A stretch of 64,000 nt of DNA from the NCBI RefSeq assembly GCF_030064165.1, contig NZ_CP125947.1, positions 2,914,001 through 2,978,000 of the forward strand, given 5' to 3'. The DNA comes from Comamonas resistens. GTDB taxonomy: Bacteria > Pseudomonadota > Gammaproteobacteria > Burkholderiales > Burkholderiaceae_C. Below, in pieces: positions 7,788 to 16,310 of this stretch (its first letter is position 1; the number at the start of each line of letters is the position of its first letter). The position numbers and the translations under genes were made by a program. Below the pieces are notes generated by a model, which was given only the letters and a program-made list of their open reading frames with translations, had not been told where the DNA came from and searched no databases.

Positions 7788-8849
7788 TCAGACAGGCTCC
7801 AGTTCCAGCCTGGCCGTCAGCGCTGTGCGGCCTGCACGGGAGTCGATATTCAGTGTTCCGCCGACACGAGCCATGCGTACCGACATGGAGCGCATGCCAA
7901 TGCCCAGCCCCGATGCATTGATGGCTGCCACATCAAAACCCACGCCGTCATCCTCTATCTCCAGCAGCAGCTCATCGGCCTCCGGTTGCCTGAAAGACAG
8001 CCTCACATGCCTGGCCTGGCTGTGCTTGATGACATTGGTCAACGCTTCTTCAATCAGCCTGGTCATCGCCATGTACTGGGAGGTGCTGGGCGGTGTACGC
8101 CAGGTTTGTTCAAACTGCCAGTCGCTGTTCACGTTGAGAGCATCGAACAGATTGTTGAATCTGCGGCGCAGCGGAGCCAGCCACTCCTGCGGCGAGGCCG
8201 GAACACGGACTTCCCCCGAAGAATTGCTGTCAATGGTCTGGCGCAAATCATTGCGGATGAGCTTGAGCATGGACAGAACCTGCGGCCTGGTCAGCGCCCC
8301 ATCACCCTGCTCTATCGAGGCAATCATGTGCACCAATACACCGCCAAGGCCGTCATGCAAATCATGGGTCAAGCTCAGACGTTCTTGCAGACGAGCATTG
8401 GACAGCTTCTGCGCCTGAAGCTCCGCCTGCAATTGCTCGGTCTTTTTCTGTTCGCTGATGTCAAAGGTGAAACCGATCAAGGCCGTGGTCTGGCCATGCT
8501 CATCACACAGCACATGCACCACCTCTCTGACCCAGATATAGCGGTTGTCCTTGGTCAGGGCACGGTACTCTGCATCATGGTCCACACCGGCAATGGACAG
8601 CTCAACACAGCGGGCCACTGTTTGCTCACGCTCTTCCGGATGGATGCGCGCAGCCCAGTCATTGACGGTCTGCCAGCTGTCCTGACTCCAGCCCAGCAAA
8701 GCTTCGATCTGCGGGCCTACATAAGCGTATTTCTTGCTGGCCCAGTCAATCTTGAAAGGGATGGCCAGGGTGGACTCCACCAGCGTCTGATACAGACCGT
8801 TATCCGTATCGGGTTCAAGGGTACGCAAGCGTTGAATTGTGTCGAACAT
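7788..8849 (-). CDS. PAS-domain sensor histidine kinase (HPK7/HisKA_3 type)
   Basis: 353 residues, cytosolic, no membrane segment. A PAS domain of the PAS_3 type spans about residues 20-135 (YVGPQIEALLGWS, WVREVVHV, ALIGFTFDISEQKK). A coiled helix leads into the dimerisation/phosphoacceptor segment LTHDLHDGLGG, with His165 the likely phosphorylation site. The C-terminal HATPase_c domain has TRLIEEALTNVIKHSQA (N box), EIEDDGVGFD (G1) and GLGIGMRSM (G2). This is the NarX/DesK-like family that pairs with LuxR-type response regulators, but no response regulator is encoded nearby. The upstream unknown gene ends 2 bases before this start, so the two are probably co-transcribed. Confidence 0.9.
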   Translation of the reverse strand: MFDTIQRLRTLEPDTDNGLYQTLVESTLAIPFKIDWASKKYAYVGPQIEALLGWSQDSWQTVNDWAARIHPEEREQTVARCVELSIAGVDHDAEYRALTKDNRYIWVREVVHVLCDEHGQTTALIGFTFDISEQKKTEQLQAELQAQKLSNARLQERLSLTHDLHDGLGGVLVHMIASIEQGDGALTRPQVLSMLKLIRNDLRQTIDSNSSGEVRVPASPQEWLAPLRRRFNNLFDALNVNSDWQFEQTWRTPPSTSQYMAMTRLIEEALTNVIKHSQARHVRLSFRQPEADELLLEIEDDGVGFDVAAINASGLGIGMRSMSVRMARVGGTLNIDSRAGRTALTARLELEPV

Positions 8850-8851
8850 GG

Positions 8852-9652
8852 TCAGTCCAGTTGGCTCATGAGAGGGTGCTTCGTAGGTAGATCATTCCAG
8901 AACCAGTGAAAAAAACCACCATTAACCTGAAGCAGGGTCTGAGTTCGGATGCGATCCGGCCCCCAGCCGCGCCAGCATGCAAGCGCTGAATTTCGGTTGC
9001 CGTGCAGATCAAGATGGCTCTGCCCCTCGGGCTTGGGCGGCACATACAAAGCACTCCCGCAGGGTACCCAAAGATCCGCCAAGTAGATCTTGGCCTCATT
9101 TGGCCAATAGCGTCCCACAGAAATCACCAATGGCAGATGCGGGTCTATGGCAGCAAAGACATGCGGAAATCCATGACACTCCAGATCCGTGCAAACTCGG
9201 TTCAGCAGGCTATATCCGGTGCCCCGATATGGCGATCTGTGCCCTGCATACATGCCGTACTCATAGTCAATCTGCGAGAGTTTTGGCACGGGGCTGCTCA
9301 CCCGAATGCCCTGCCCTCTCGCCACCAAGACCATGCCAAACGCGGCAGCAGACTCGGCGGTAGCCCGCATGGCTTTGTAAACCACGGTATCGGCCACAAG
9401 CTCCAAACGGGTTTGCTCGCCGTAATCGGATGGGAGACACCTGCACTCTTTTGCGCTGACTTGATACTTGGTTCCCAAGCGGTCGGCAAGCTTGCCTGTC
9501 GCTGGCTTAACTTCCTTTATGCCATCAGGAAGCTTTTTCACATAGACCGGTCGCTCGCCGATATTGCAGAAAAACGGGGTCTGCGAAAGGTTCACCTCTG
9601 TTCGTTCACACTCTCGAATGAAAAGAGGCGCGTCAAAATATTCCTGTGTCAT
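8852..9652 (-). CDS. Conserved hypothetical protein, upstream partner of the PAS kinase
   Basis: About 266 residues from the ATG at 9652; a TTG two codons upstream is also possible. No known domain was recognised. It is soluble, with no signal peptide, and has a run of cysteines (SAKECRCLP, VCTDLECHGFP) and many aromatic residues. The middle part (MYAGHRSPYRGTGYSLLNRV) and the C-terminus (NGGFFHWFWNDLP) look well ordered. It is separated by only 2 bases from the PAS histidine kinase, which suggests an operon and a sensing or output role coupled to that kinase; that link is inference only. Confidence 0.6.
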   Translation of the reverse strand: MTQEYFDAPLFIRECERTEVNLSQTPFFCNIGERPVYVKKLPDGIKEVKPATGKLADRLGTKYQVSAKECRCLPSDYGEQTRLELVADTVVYKAMRATAESAAAFGMVLVARGQGIRVSSPVPKLSQIDYEYGMYAGHRSPYRGTGYSLLNRVCTDLECHGFPHVFAAIDPHLPLVISVGRYWPNEAKIYLADLWVPCGSALYVPPKPEGQSHLDLHGNRNSALACWRGWGPDRIRTQTLLQVNGGFFHWFWNDLPTKHPLMSQLD

Positions 9653-9975
9653 GTCCAATCCGTCTCAGATAAGGGCATTTGAAGATGCGTGCCTCGCATG
9701 CATTCAAGCTTCAGGCAGCACAGTGTCGTAGATATTTGGACCTGAACGCCCTCGCTCTGCGGGAAGCTGAGCTTGAATGAACAGCCGACTGGCCGTCAGT
9801 TGGAGCCCCACGGGCTACGAAAAGCCTGCTTCCACGAAATGCGAACAGGGGTTCCAGAAGTTGGGCCGCCATGGCCACGGCTTGTTTGATGGCACGCCCC
9901 AGGGTCCAAGCATGAACGCGCCGACAGGACTAAGGCAAGCACGCGCTGCTTAGCTCATCACACGCTATGGATGTC

Positions 9976-9991
9976 ATAGCTTTTAGCGCTT
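9976..9991 (-). repeat. Dispersed intergenic element, copy 2
   Basis: Minus strand reads AAGCGC-N5-GCTAT. The surrounding 9653-10064 stretch shows no convincing gene. Confidence 0.45.
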
Positions 9992-10064
9992 ATTCAGAGC
10001 GCCCTGAAGCTTGTTTTCACCATAAAGACAGGATCAAAGACACCCAACGCCACTGGCCTTTGCC

Positions 10065-10299
10065 TCAGGCCATGAGCGTGACCCCGTGCACCACGCAATA
10101 GCGGGTCTGGCTACTGCCCGCCAACAAGAGGGTCTTCATGCCAAGGCGCTCACCTGGCTGAAGCTGTGCCGGCTGCGCGACCGCCGCTTCGTCTGCTCCA
10201 TCGCCGCCGCTGCAAGCGGCTACCAAGCCAGCGGCCAGCACGGCGGCACACAGGCTGGTCCGGGGGGTTCGTTGCTGTCTCCCGCATGTTTTGTTTCAT
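10065..10299 (-). pseudogene. Small lipoprotein gene with a frameshift in a C6 tract
   Basis: On the minus strand an ATG at 10299 opens MKQNMRETATNP and then runs out of frame at a C6 run (plus-strand G6, 10262-10267). Removing one C joins it to a frame that reads RTSLCAAVLAAGLVAACSGG, a clear lipoprotein signal with a lipobox Cys, and continues to a TGA at 10065-10067, about 77 residues in total. As written, the lipoprotein frame has no start codon. It may be a decayed gene, a phase-variable contingency gene or a sequencing error in the homopolymer. Function unknown. The stretch 10300-10598 shows nothing clear. Confidence 0.4.
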
Positions 10300-10598
10300 G
10301 GGCAGGCATTGGGCCCGAGCCGACGCAAGCTGCCTATCCCTGAATTCAGGTATTTTTCAAGACCTTGATGTCGAAGCATTCATGACGCCTCGCTCCACTC
10401 AAAATTCAAGAGGCCATCTAGCAAAAATTTCTGCATGGAGGACCCGGATTCAGAGCAGCCATTCCGAGGGTCAAGCAGTCGTTCAGGATGGGCAGCCCAC
10501 ACCAAAGCAAACTTACCAAAGCGTCCCAAGACTACCCACACTCAAGCGGGACTCGGCAATGCACCAGAGGTTGAGACCTCCGGTGCATCTATGCCGGT

Positions 10599-10940
10599 TT
10601 ACTCAGATAGAGAGCTGAGACGACTGGCGCGTTGCGACGGGGTTTCCTCCAGCAACTGCTGGATGACTTCCTGGCGAGTTAACGAAGAACCCGAGGCTTG
10701 ATAAGTCGCAGGATATCTTTGACCTGTGAATCTTGAGGAGCCGCCTTGGGCTACTGCTTCACGGGCCTGGGCTATGACTTCGGCTCTTGTGACTTCGCTG
10801 CGAAAGTGATCGGGGTACACCTTGTAGCCCTGTTCCGTGGTGGTGGCGTGGATATAGCTGTCAGCCATGGCTGGGGCCGCCATCAGGCTCATTGCGAGAG
10901 CGGAGAAAGTGACAGCGAAACCCTGGCGAATATGAAGCAT
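10599..10940 (-). CDS. DUF4148 domain exported protein
   Basis: 113 residues. A signal peptide (GFAVTFSALAMSLMAAPAMA, cleavage before DSYIHA) is followed by a short mature chain with the DUF4148 pattern: VTRAEVIAQAREAVAQGG and, later, LTRQEVIQQLLEETP. These small periplasmic proteins are abundant in Burkholderiales and often respond to stress or regulators, but their role is unknown. It stands alone, with its own promoter region upstream (10941-11080). Confidence 0.85.
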   Translation of the reverse strand: MLHIRQGFAVTFSALAMSLMAAPAMADSYIHATTTEQGYKVYPDHFRSEVTRAEVIAQAREAVAQGGSSRFTGQRYPATYQASGSSLTRQEVIQQLLEETPSQRASRLSSLSE

Positions 10941-11080
10941 GATTGACCTTTCATTGAATAACTCATCTCGCTTCGGACTGAATCGAGATGAGTCATTCTT
11001 GAAAAATCACCCCAACAAAATGCCAATAGAACAATGACATTTGAGTCATGTCATTTCGCCTTGTGTGGAGACGATGCTGC

Positions 11081-12001
11081 TCAGCCTCCTGCAATTGCCA
11101 GACGCTCAGGCAATTTATCCACCAGTGCATCCACCGCCAGTCGCGTCTTCAGCGGCAGATGCACGGTATACGGCCACAGCGCATTAATCGCATAGGACAC
11201 GCTGGGCTGGCCCGGCAGCACCTCACGCAACTCGCCGCTGTCCAGATGCCTGCGCGCCAGCCAGGAAGGTAGCCAGGCAATACCGAAGCCGGCAATCGCG
11301 GCATCGGCAATGGCGCGCAGGTCATCCATCTGCAAGCGGGACTTGGGCCGAATGGCCTTCACCTGCCCATCGACGAGAACCTGCCAGTCATGCACCCGCC
11401 CCTGGCGCATATAGGCCAGTCCGTCGTGCTGCAGCAAGTCCTGCAGCGTGGCGGGTTCACCATGGCTATGCAGATAGGACGGTGCAGCGCAGAACACCAT
11501 GTGGTGTTCGCCCAGCCGACGGGCCGCGAGGTCACCGCTGTCCGGTGGCACGCCGTTGCGGATGACCAGATCCAGGCCCTCCTCCACCAGGTCCACCATG
11601 CGGTCGCTGAAGGACAGTTCCAGCGTCAACCCCGAATGCTCTCTTGCCAGCTCAAGCAGGATGGGCGCGATGCACAAATGCCCGAACAGCACCGGCATGG
11701 AGACCCGCAGCCGGCCGTTGACATGGCCCTTGCCGCTTTCCAGTGCCGCCTCGCCGGTGCGCACGGCCTCCAGCGCCCGCAGGCAGTGGTCATAGAACAG
11801 CGAGCCCTCCTCGGTGAGGCTCTGGCTGCGCGTAGTGCGGTGAAACAGCAGCACGCCCAGGCGCTGCTCCAGGCGGGCCACGCTCTTGCCAACCGCAGAG
11901 CGGGTGATATGCAGTCCCTGCGCCGCCTGGGCAAAGCTGCCAGCATCAACCACGGCCACGAAAACATCGATGCCGCTCAAGCTACCAGCCACGTATTGCA
12001 T
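11081..12001 (-). CDS. LysR family transcriptional regulator, divergent from azoR
   Basis: 306 residues from ATG 12001; an in-frame TTG at 12016 would add 5 residues. The HTH reads GIDVFVAVVDAGSFAQAAQGLHITRSAVGKSVARLEQRLG, followed by LFHRTTRSQSLTEEG. The effector domain resembles the AaeR/CrgA-like LysR group (GRLRVSMPVLFG, LVIRNGVPPDSGDLAARRLGEH). It is divergently transcribed from azoR with about 100 bases between starts, so azoR is the probable target and a quinone or azo/aromatic compound the likely inducer (inference). Confidence 0.88.
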   Translation of the reverse strand: MQYVAGSLSGIDVFVAVVDAGSFAQAAQGLHITRSAVGKSVARLEQRLGVLLFHRTTRSQSLTEEGSLFYDHCLRALEAVRTGEAALESGKGHVNGRLRVSMPVLFGHLCIAPILLELAREHSGLTLELSFSDRMVDLVEEGLDLVIRNGVPPDSGDLAARRLGEHHMVFCAAPSYLHSHGEPATLQDLLQHDGLAYMRQGRVHDWQVLVDGQVKAIRPKSRLQMDDLRAIADAAIAGFGIAWLPSWLARRHLDSGELREVLPGQPSVSYAINALWPYTVHLPLKTRLAVDALVDKLPERLAIAGG

Positions 12002-12102
12002 CCTTTTTGGAACCAATCATGAGAAATACTATCACCACCAAAGACAAAAAGCGCTTGATAAGCTCGATGCATTGATAAAACCACTCTGCATGGAGCATTT
12101 CC

Positions 12103-12702
12103 GTGAGCAAAATCCTCGTTCTTCAGTCCAGCATCAACGGCGCCCATTCCCGAACCAACCATCTGATCAACAGCTTCCTCACCGAGCGCAAGGCCCGCGG
12201 CCATGTCGATGAAGTGGCGGTGCGCGATCTGCCCGGCATGAACCTGCCGGTGCTGGACGACGAGCTGTTCCATGCCCTGCGCGGCGCCGAAAACTCCAGC
12301 GAGCGTGTCCAGCAAGAGGTGGCGCTGTCCGACCAGCTGATTGCCGAACTCAAGTCCAGCGACCTGCTGCTGATCGGCGCGCCCATGTACAACCTGAACG
12401 TGCCGACAGCGCTGAAGAACTGGTTCGACCTGGTGGCCCGCGCCCACAAGACCTTCCGCTATACCGAAACCTATCCGATGGGCCTGGTGGAAGGCGTCAG
12501 CGCCGTGGTCTTCAGCTCGCGCGGTGGCATTCATCAGGGGCAGATGACCGACGCCGTCACGCCCTATCTGCGTTCGGTGCTCGGCCTCATGGGTATCGAC
12601 GAGGTGGAGTTCGTCTACGCGGAAGGCATGGACATCCGCCCACATGGCGTGGAGCAAGGCATGGCCAGCGCCCATGCGCAGATCGCCGAACTCACGGCCT
12701 GA
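12103..12702 (+). CDS. azoR: FMN-dependent NADH:quinone oxidoreductase / azoreductase
   Basis: 199 residues, the usual size of AzoR (formerly AcpD). Cytosolic flavodoxin-like fold: SSINGAHSRTNHL binds the FMN phosphate, PMYNLNVPTALKNWFD surrounds the isoalloxazine ring, and SRGG is the second FMN loop. It reduces quinones and azo dyes by two-electron transfer from NADH. The start is GTG at 12103 with GGAG about 10 bases upstream. It lies divergent from a LysR regulator, a common arrangement for this gene. Confidence 0.92.
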   Translation: MSKILVLQSSINGAHSRTNHLINSFLTERKARGHVDEVAVRDLPGMNLPVLDDELFHALRGAENSSERVQQEVALSDQLIAELKSSDLLLIGAPMYNLNVPTALKNWFDLVARAHKTFRYTETYPMGLVEGVSAVVFSSRGGIHQGQMTDAVTPYLRSVLGLMGIDEVEFVYAEGMDIRPHGVEQGMASAHAQIAELTA

Positions 12703-12743
12703 CAGAAATAGAAATGCCCCACTCCCCTCTGGACGACTCTTAG

Positions 12744-12953
12744 ATAGGAAGATACGCCGGCTTAAAACTCCATGAACTGGAGCCTGCGCTGCACTGCTCG
12801 GTAGTCGGCAACTGCCTATGCCCATCCGAGCAGCGAAAGCTATTGGCCAAGCATATGGATCTCGCCGGGAGAAGCGACCTAGAAATTCACAAGAAGGCCG
12901 TGAGCGCAGTAGGACAACGAGGTGACCTGTCCAAGCAGCTGAACAAACCGTAG
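12744..12953 (+). pseudogene. Remnant of a DUF2325-type protein N-terminus
   Basis: An open stretch of 69 codons between TAG 12741-12743 and TAG 12951-12953, with no plausible start. It translates to a coherent block containing KLHELEPALHCSVVGNCL, then KLLAKHMDLAG and SDLEIHKKAVSAVG. From memory this resembles the N-terminal His/Cys segment of DUF2325 proteins; the rest of that family's length is missing. It is the only content seen in the 325-base gap between azoR and the modE-like gene. Confidence 0.4.
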
Positions 12954-13027
12954 CGACGCCGCATCCCGATTTGCTCTGTGCCTGCGCCATAGCTGAGCAA
13001 CAAACACATCACATGTACTGCGGCAGC

Positions 13028-13444
13028 CTAAGGTCTACGAACCAGGGCCACTATCTGCTGTATCTCTTCGCTGCAGGCCTGGGCAGACTGCTGCTCGATC
13101 TTTCGATACAACTCAACAACCTGATGCCCTGTCTCTGTAAGCGCCGAGCCTCCGCCGCGCGCACCACCGGTGGTGGCCGCCACTGCAGGGCTGCATAAGG
13201 CCTGATTCAGCTCGTCAACCAGCAACCACGCCCGGCGATAGGACATGCCGAGAGATTTTGCCGCAGCGGCAATGGATCGCGTCGCATCTATGGCCTCCAA
13301 CAACTCGATCTTTCCCGGCCCGATGGCATTGGTTTCCCCTGCGATGACCCGCATACGCAATTTCAGGAATGGCGCATCAACAGCCTCCGGTACTGCTAGC
13401 GAGGATTGCACTGTCCTGTGTGAAGTCGACGATCTCGATGACAT
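13028..13444 (-). CDS. ModE-like transcriptional regulator, HTH domain only
   Basis: 138 residues. It carries the LysR-like winged HTH typical of ModE: KLRMRVIAGETNAIGPGKIELLEAIDATRSIAAAAKSLGMSYRRAWLLVDELN, then GGARGGGSALTETGHQVVELYRKIE. The C-terminal molybdate-binding Mop/TOBE domains of full ModE (about 260 residues) are absent, as in many short ModE homologues. It lies 30 bases downstream of the HTH-nitroreductase gene on the same strand, and upstream of that gene is a palindrome matching a ModE box, so this protein probably controls its own operon. Whether it still senses molybdate is unclear. Confidence 0.85.
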   Translation of the reverse strand: MSSRSSTSHRTVQSSLAVPEAVDAPFLKLRMRVIAGETNAIGPGKIELLEAIDATRSIAAAAKSLGMSYRRAWLLVDELNQALCSPAVAATTGGARGGGSALTETGHQVVELYRKIEQQSAQACSEEIQQIVALVRRP

Positions 13445-13474
13445 GTCTGGAAGTGTAATGCGCCCTCTACCAAG

Positions 13475-14338
13475 TCAGGCTGGCTGCCGCAGAGCATGCA
13501 CAAATGCGTCGCAAGGCACCCAAGTGGACAATCTGGTGCTTGGCTGCATGCTTTTTCTGGCCGGCGCTGCCTTCGCAATACTGCCCAGACATACAAAGCA
13601 GGCCAGGTGTTCCCAGTCTTCGAGGCCCAGCTCGGAACAGAAGGTAGCGTCAAAAGTACGTTCGCCACTAAGCGCAATGGCGCCATAGCCAAGCTGATGA
13701 GCCGCATTCAGGAAATTGCTCAGAGCAGCGCCGGCCGCCAGCAGTTGCTCACGTTCGGGTACCCGGGTTCGCGCTTTGGGCGATATCACAAAAGCGAGCA
13801 ATGCAGGACTACGAGTAGCGTGCTCTCGGGCTCGCTGAAGATCCTTGTCGGATGCCAGAGGATCTCGCCGCAGTTTCTCTCGCTCGAATATGTTCGCCAA
13901 CACATCTCTCAGAGCCGGAGGAAACATGATGATGCGCCAGGGATGCAGCCCTCCATGGTCTGGTGCACTCATGGCGGCAGCAATCATCAACCCGATCGCT
14001 TCATCATCCGGTGCTGGCTCACATAGGCGTTTGGGTGAGACAGAGCGACGCTCCAACAAAGAAGCCACGGCATGCTTTCTTTGACCATATCTAAAGCACT
14101 GCTCCAGCGCCCCAAAAGCGCGCGATAAAGCATGGACTTGTGCCATGACCTCGTGCCCCTCTGCCGTCAAGCCAGCAAACCGCCCCCCTGGCTTGAACAG
14201 CGCGCAACCGTATTCGCTTTCTACAGCCTTCAGCACTCTTACCAACTCCTGTTCGGAAACAGCACAGGCTTGAGCCGCCCTGGCCCAGTCCTGTTCACGC
14301 GACAGGGCCAGAAAGTAGCGAATCTGATCTTGCTTCAT
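13475..14338 (-). CDS. LysR-type HTH fused to a YdjA-like nitroreductase
   Basis: 287 residues in two parts. Residues 1 to about 75 are a LysR-style HTH (QIRYFLALSREQDWARAAQACAVSEQELVRVLKAVESEYG, then LTAEGHEVM). From about residue 93 the chain is a nitroreductase of the YdjA/RutE kind: ERRSVSPKRLCEPAPDDEAI (FMN phosphate loop), MSAPDHGGLHPWR, PEREQLLAAGAALSNFLNAAHQLGYGAIALSG and the C-terminal LACFVCLGSI. The N-terminal region replaces the LysR effector domain with a redox enzyme, suggesting a flavin- or redox-sensing regulator, or an enzyme that binds DNA; this is inference. It forms an operon with the ModE-like gene. Confidence 0.8.
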   Translation of the reverse strand: MKQDQIRYFLALSREQDWARAAQACAVSEQELVRVLKAVESEYGCALFKPGGRFAGLTAEGHEVMAQVHALSRAFGALEQCFRYGQRKHAVASLLERRSVSPKRLCEPAPDDEAIGLMIAAAMSAPDHGGLHPWRIIMFPPALRDVLANIFEREKLRRDPLASDKDLQRAREHATRSPALLAFVISPKARTRVPEREQLLAAGAALSNFLNAAHQLGYGAIALSGERTFDATFCSELGLEDWEHLACFVCLGSIAKAAPARKSMQPSTRLSTWVPCDAFVHALRQPA

Positions 14339-14440
14339 GAGTGCTAGTGTCTTCTTGGATGAGGATCGGCATTTGTTCTCACCACGGAGTTTCCAAAATC
14401 TCCCGAAATTCCGTTCAGAAGATGTGCTCCATCTTACATT

Positions 14441-14464
14441 CGTTATATCTTTAAAAATATAACG
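14441..14464. promoter_or_regulatory. ModE-box-like palindrome
   Basis: CGTTATAT-N8-ATATAACG, perfect 8-bp arms with the same arm sequence and spacing I recall for the E. coli modA operator. It lies about 100 bases upstream of the HTH-nitroreductase start (14338, minus strand), whose downstream neighbour is a ModE-like regulator. Nothing else was recognised in the 403-base gap 14339-14741. Confidence 0.7.
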
Positions 14465-14741
14465 CTTTCTTTCTGAATGCTATTGCTTGCCATCTATCGG
14501 CAAGCCTCTGCTTCGCATTGCACCTACAGCTGTCCAATCGGAGCGCCAGGGTGGTATTGCATATGGATGCCATGACTTACAAGATCAGCCCTTCAAGAAA
14601 AGTAGCCGACCGGCTGCCTCAGGCCGGTTGCAACTGTCGCAGCTCGGCCCGGAGCGAGCGTTGGCTTGCCCTGCTCACATGCCGGTCTTCCCGCATCTCC
14701 GCTTTCGCGCGCAATCTCACGATGCCTGGTTTTCGGGACAA

Positions 14742-16151
14742 CTAAACCACGGCAGTACCGAATGGCTCGGGCCGCCGCGCAAGCAGATGGGACAGCCGCT
14801 GAAGCCCCTTTTGCAAGCGTCCACGGTCCTTGATGCTGCCCAATGAGATGCGAATGGCATTCACGGGGTCGTTGCTGGTTGCGCCAGTGACGAATGCCTC
14901 CGCTGGCGTAACTGCTATGCCCTCGCTTTCGGCTGCAAGCGCAAGCTGCGAGGAGCGCCAATACCCCGGCAGCTCAAGCCATACATGCAGGCCGTCTCCA
15001 GCACCGCTGTATCGCCCCGCCAAAATATCCCTGGCCATCCGGTGGCGCAGACGTGCCTCCTTGCGTACACCATCCATCAATCCGTCAGCCGAGCCGTCGA
15101 GGATCCACTGCGTGGCGAGGGCTGCCGTCAGAGGGGCGACCATCAACGCAAATGATCTGAGCGCGGTCAGGAAACGTTCGCGTTCCTGCGGGTCACGTAT
15201 GAGCACGAAGGCGACGCGCAAACCGGGCGTCAGGCATTTCGACAGGGTTGAGATGTAGTACACCTGTTCCGCAGCAAACGTGGCAATAGGCGGTGGCGGG
15301 GCATCGGCAAGCAGCCAGTAGGGATCATCCTCGACGATGCCAACATTGCAGCGCTTGGCGACCTGGGCAAGCTCCTTGCGTCGGTGCTCAGGAATGGTGA
15401 TGGCGGTCGGATTCTGCAGCGTCGGGTTGAGGTAGACCAGCCCAGGCTGATGCTGGTGGCAAGCCTGCTCCAGCATCTCAGGCACCATCCCATACTCATC
15501 GGCCTGCACCGCAATAACGTGCCGGCCGAATTGAGCTGCGGCCTTGCACAGACCGGGGTAACTTGTGGGCTCGGCCAGGATCACATCGCCAGGCTCCGTC
15601 AGCGCAAGTATCAGTGCAGCGATCGCTGCTTGAGCGCCCGGGCAAACAACGATCTGCTGCGCATCCAGCGATCCAAACATCGGTGCGAGCCACCGGGCTC
15701 CGGCCTGACGATCAGAGTCACTTCCCCCGCCCAGGTGATAGTTCATCAGCAATGCCGCATCTGTCCTCATCAGCACCTGCGACAAACCTTGTTTCAACAG
15801 GTCGTCGAAGTCCACGCCATCCGGCGGTGGTGGGGTGTTCATGCTGAGGTCGAGGACAGCGGTCAATTCGACCTTCGGCGCCGCAACATAAGTGCCCCGA
15901 GCGCCGCGGCCTTCCAGCAAATGGCGGCGCCTGGCTTCGTCGTATGCGCGCGTGATCGTTGTCAGGTCGACGTCCAACTGTGCTGCCAACAGACGCTGTG
16001 GAGGCAGACGATCACCGGGCTGCAGCGATCCGTCCGCCACTGCCGCCTGCAAGGCATCCGCGATCTGCAAAAAACGTGGCCCACCTTGCGCGGCCAATCG
16101 CGGCAACCAGATGGGCGCATGATCATCTTGCATGGATTCTTGCCAGGACAT
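14742..16151 (-). CDS. MocR-type regulator: GntR HTH plus class I aminotransferase domain
   Basis: 469 residues. Residues 25-92 hold the GntR winged HTH (GSLQPGDRLPPQRLLAAQLDVDLTTITRAYDEA; LLEGRGARGTYVA). Residues 115-465 form a fold-type I aminotransferase domain: GAQAAIAAL (PLP phosphate), LNPTLQNPT, GIVEDDPYW (Asp for the pyridine N) and STLSKCL with Lys305 the likely PLP-binding lysine. MocR proteins sense PLP or an amino-acid adduct and act on a divergent gene; here the divergent neighbour is a small two-helix membrane protein rather than a vitamin B6 gene, so the target is uncertain. Confidence 0.9.
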   Translation of the reverse strand: MSWQESMQDDHAPIWLPRLAAQGGPRFLQIADALQAAVADGSLQPGDRLPPQRLLAAQLDVDLTTITRAYDEARRRHLLEGRGARGTYVAAPKVELTAVLDLSMNTPPPPDGVDFDDLLKQGLSQVLMRTDAALLMNYHLGGGSDSDRQAGARWLAPMFGSLDAQQIVVCPGAQAAIAALILALTEPGDVILAEPTSYPGLCKAAAQFGRHVIAVQADEYGMVPEMLEQACHQHQPGLVYLNPTLQNPTAITIPEHRRKELAQVAKRCNVGIVEDDPYWLLADAPPPPIATFAAEQVYYISTLSKCLTPGLRVAFVLIRDPQERERFLTALRSFALMVAPLTAALATQWILDGSADGLMDGVRKEARLRHRMARDILAGRYSGAGDGLHVWLELPGYWRSSQLALAAESEGIAVTPAEAFVTGATSNDPVNAIRISLGSIKDRGRLQKGLQRLSHLLARRPEPFGTAVV

Positions 16152-16310
16152 TTTGTCCCGATGTATGGAAATTGCTTTTGATTAGTATGTCCCTGAACGT
16201 GCAGCAACACCATTCTTGTATGGCCGTCGCTGACGTTTGTGCCTCCCTCATCTGGGAGGTAGAGCGCATCGCGCTAGATAGTGCCAAATCATTGGCTGGA
16301 AATTCTCAAA

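Noticed and set aside
9653..10064. Fragmentary minus-strand reading frames that look protein-like
   Set aside because: No start, conserved motif or consistent frame could be supported; left as unassigned.
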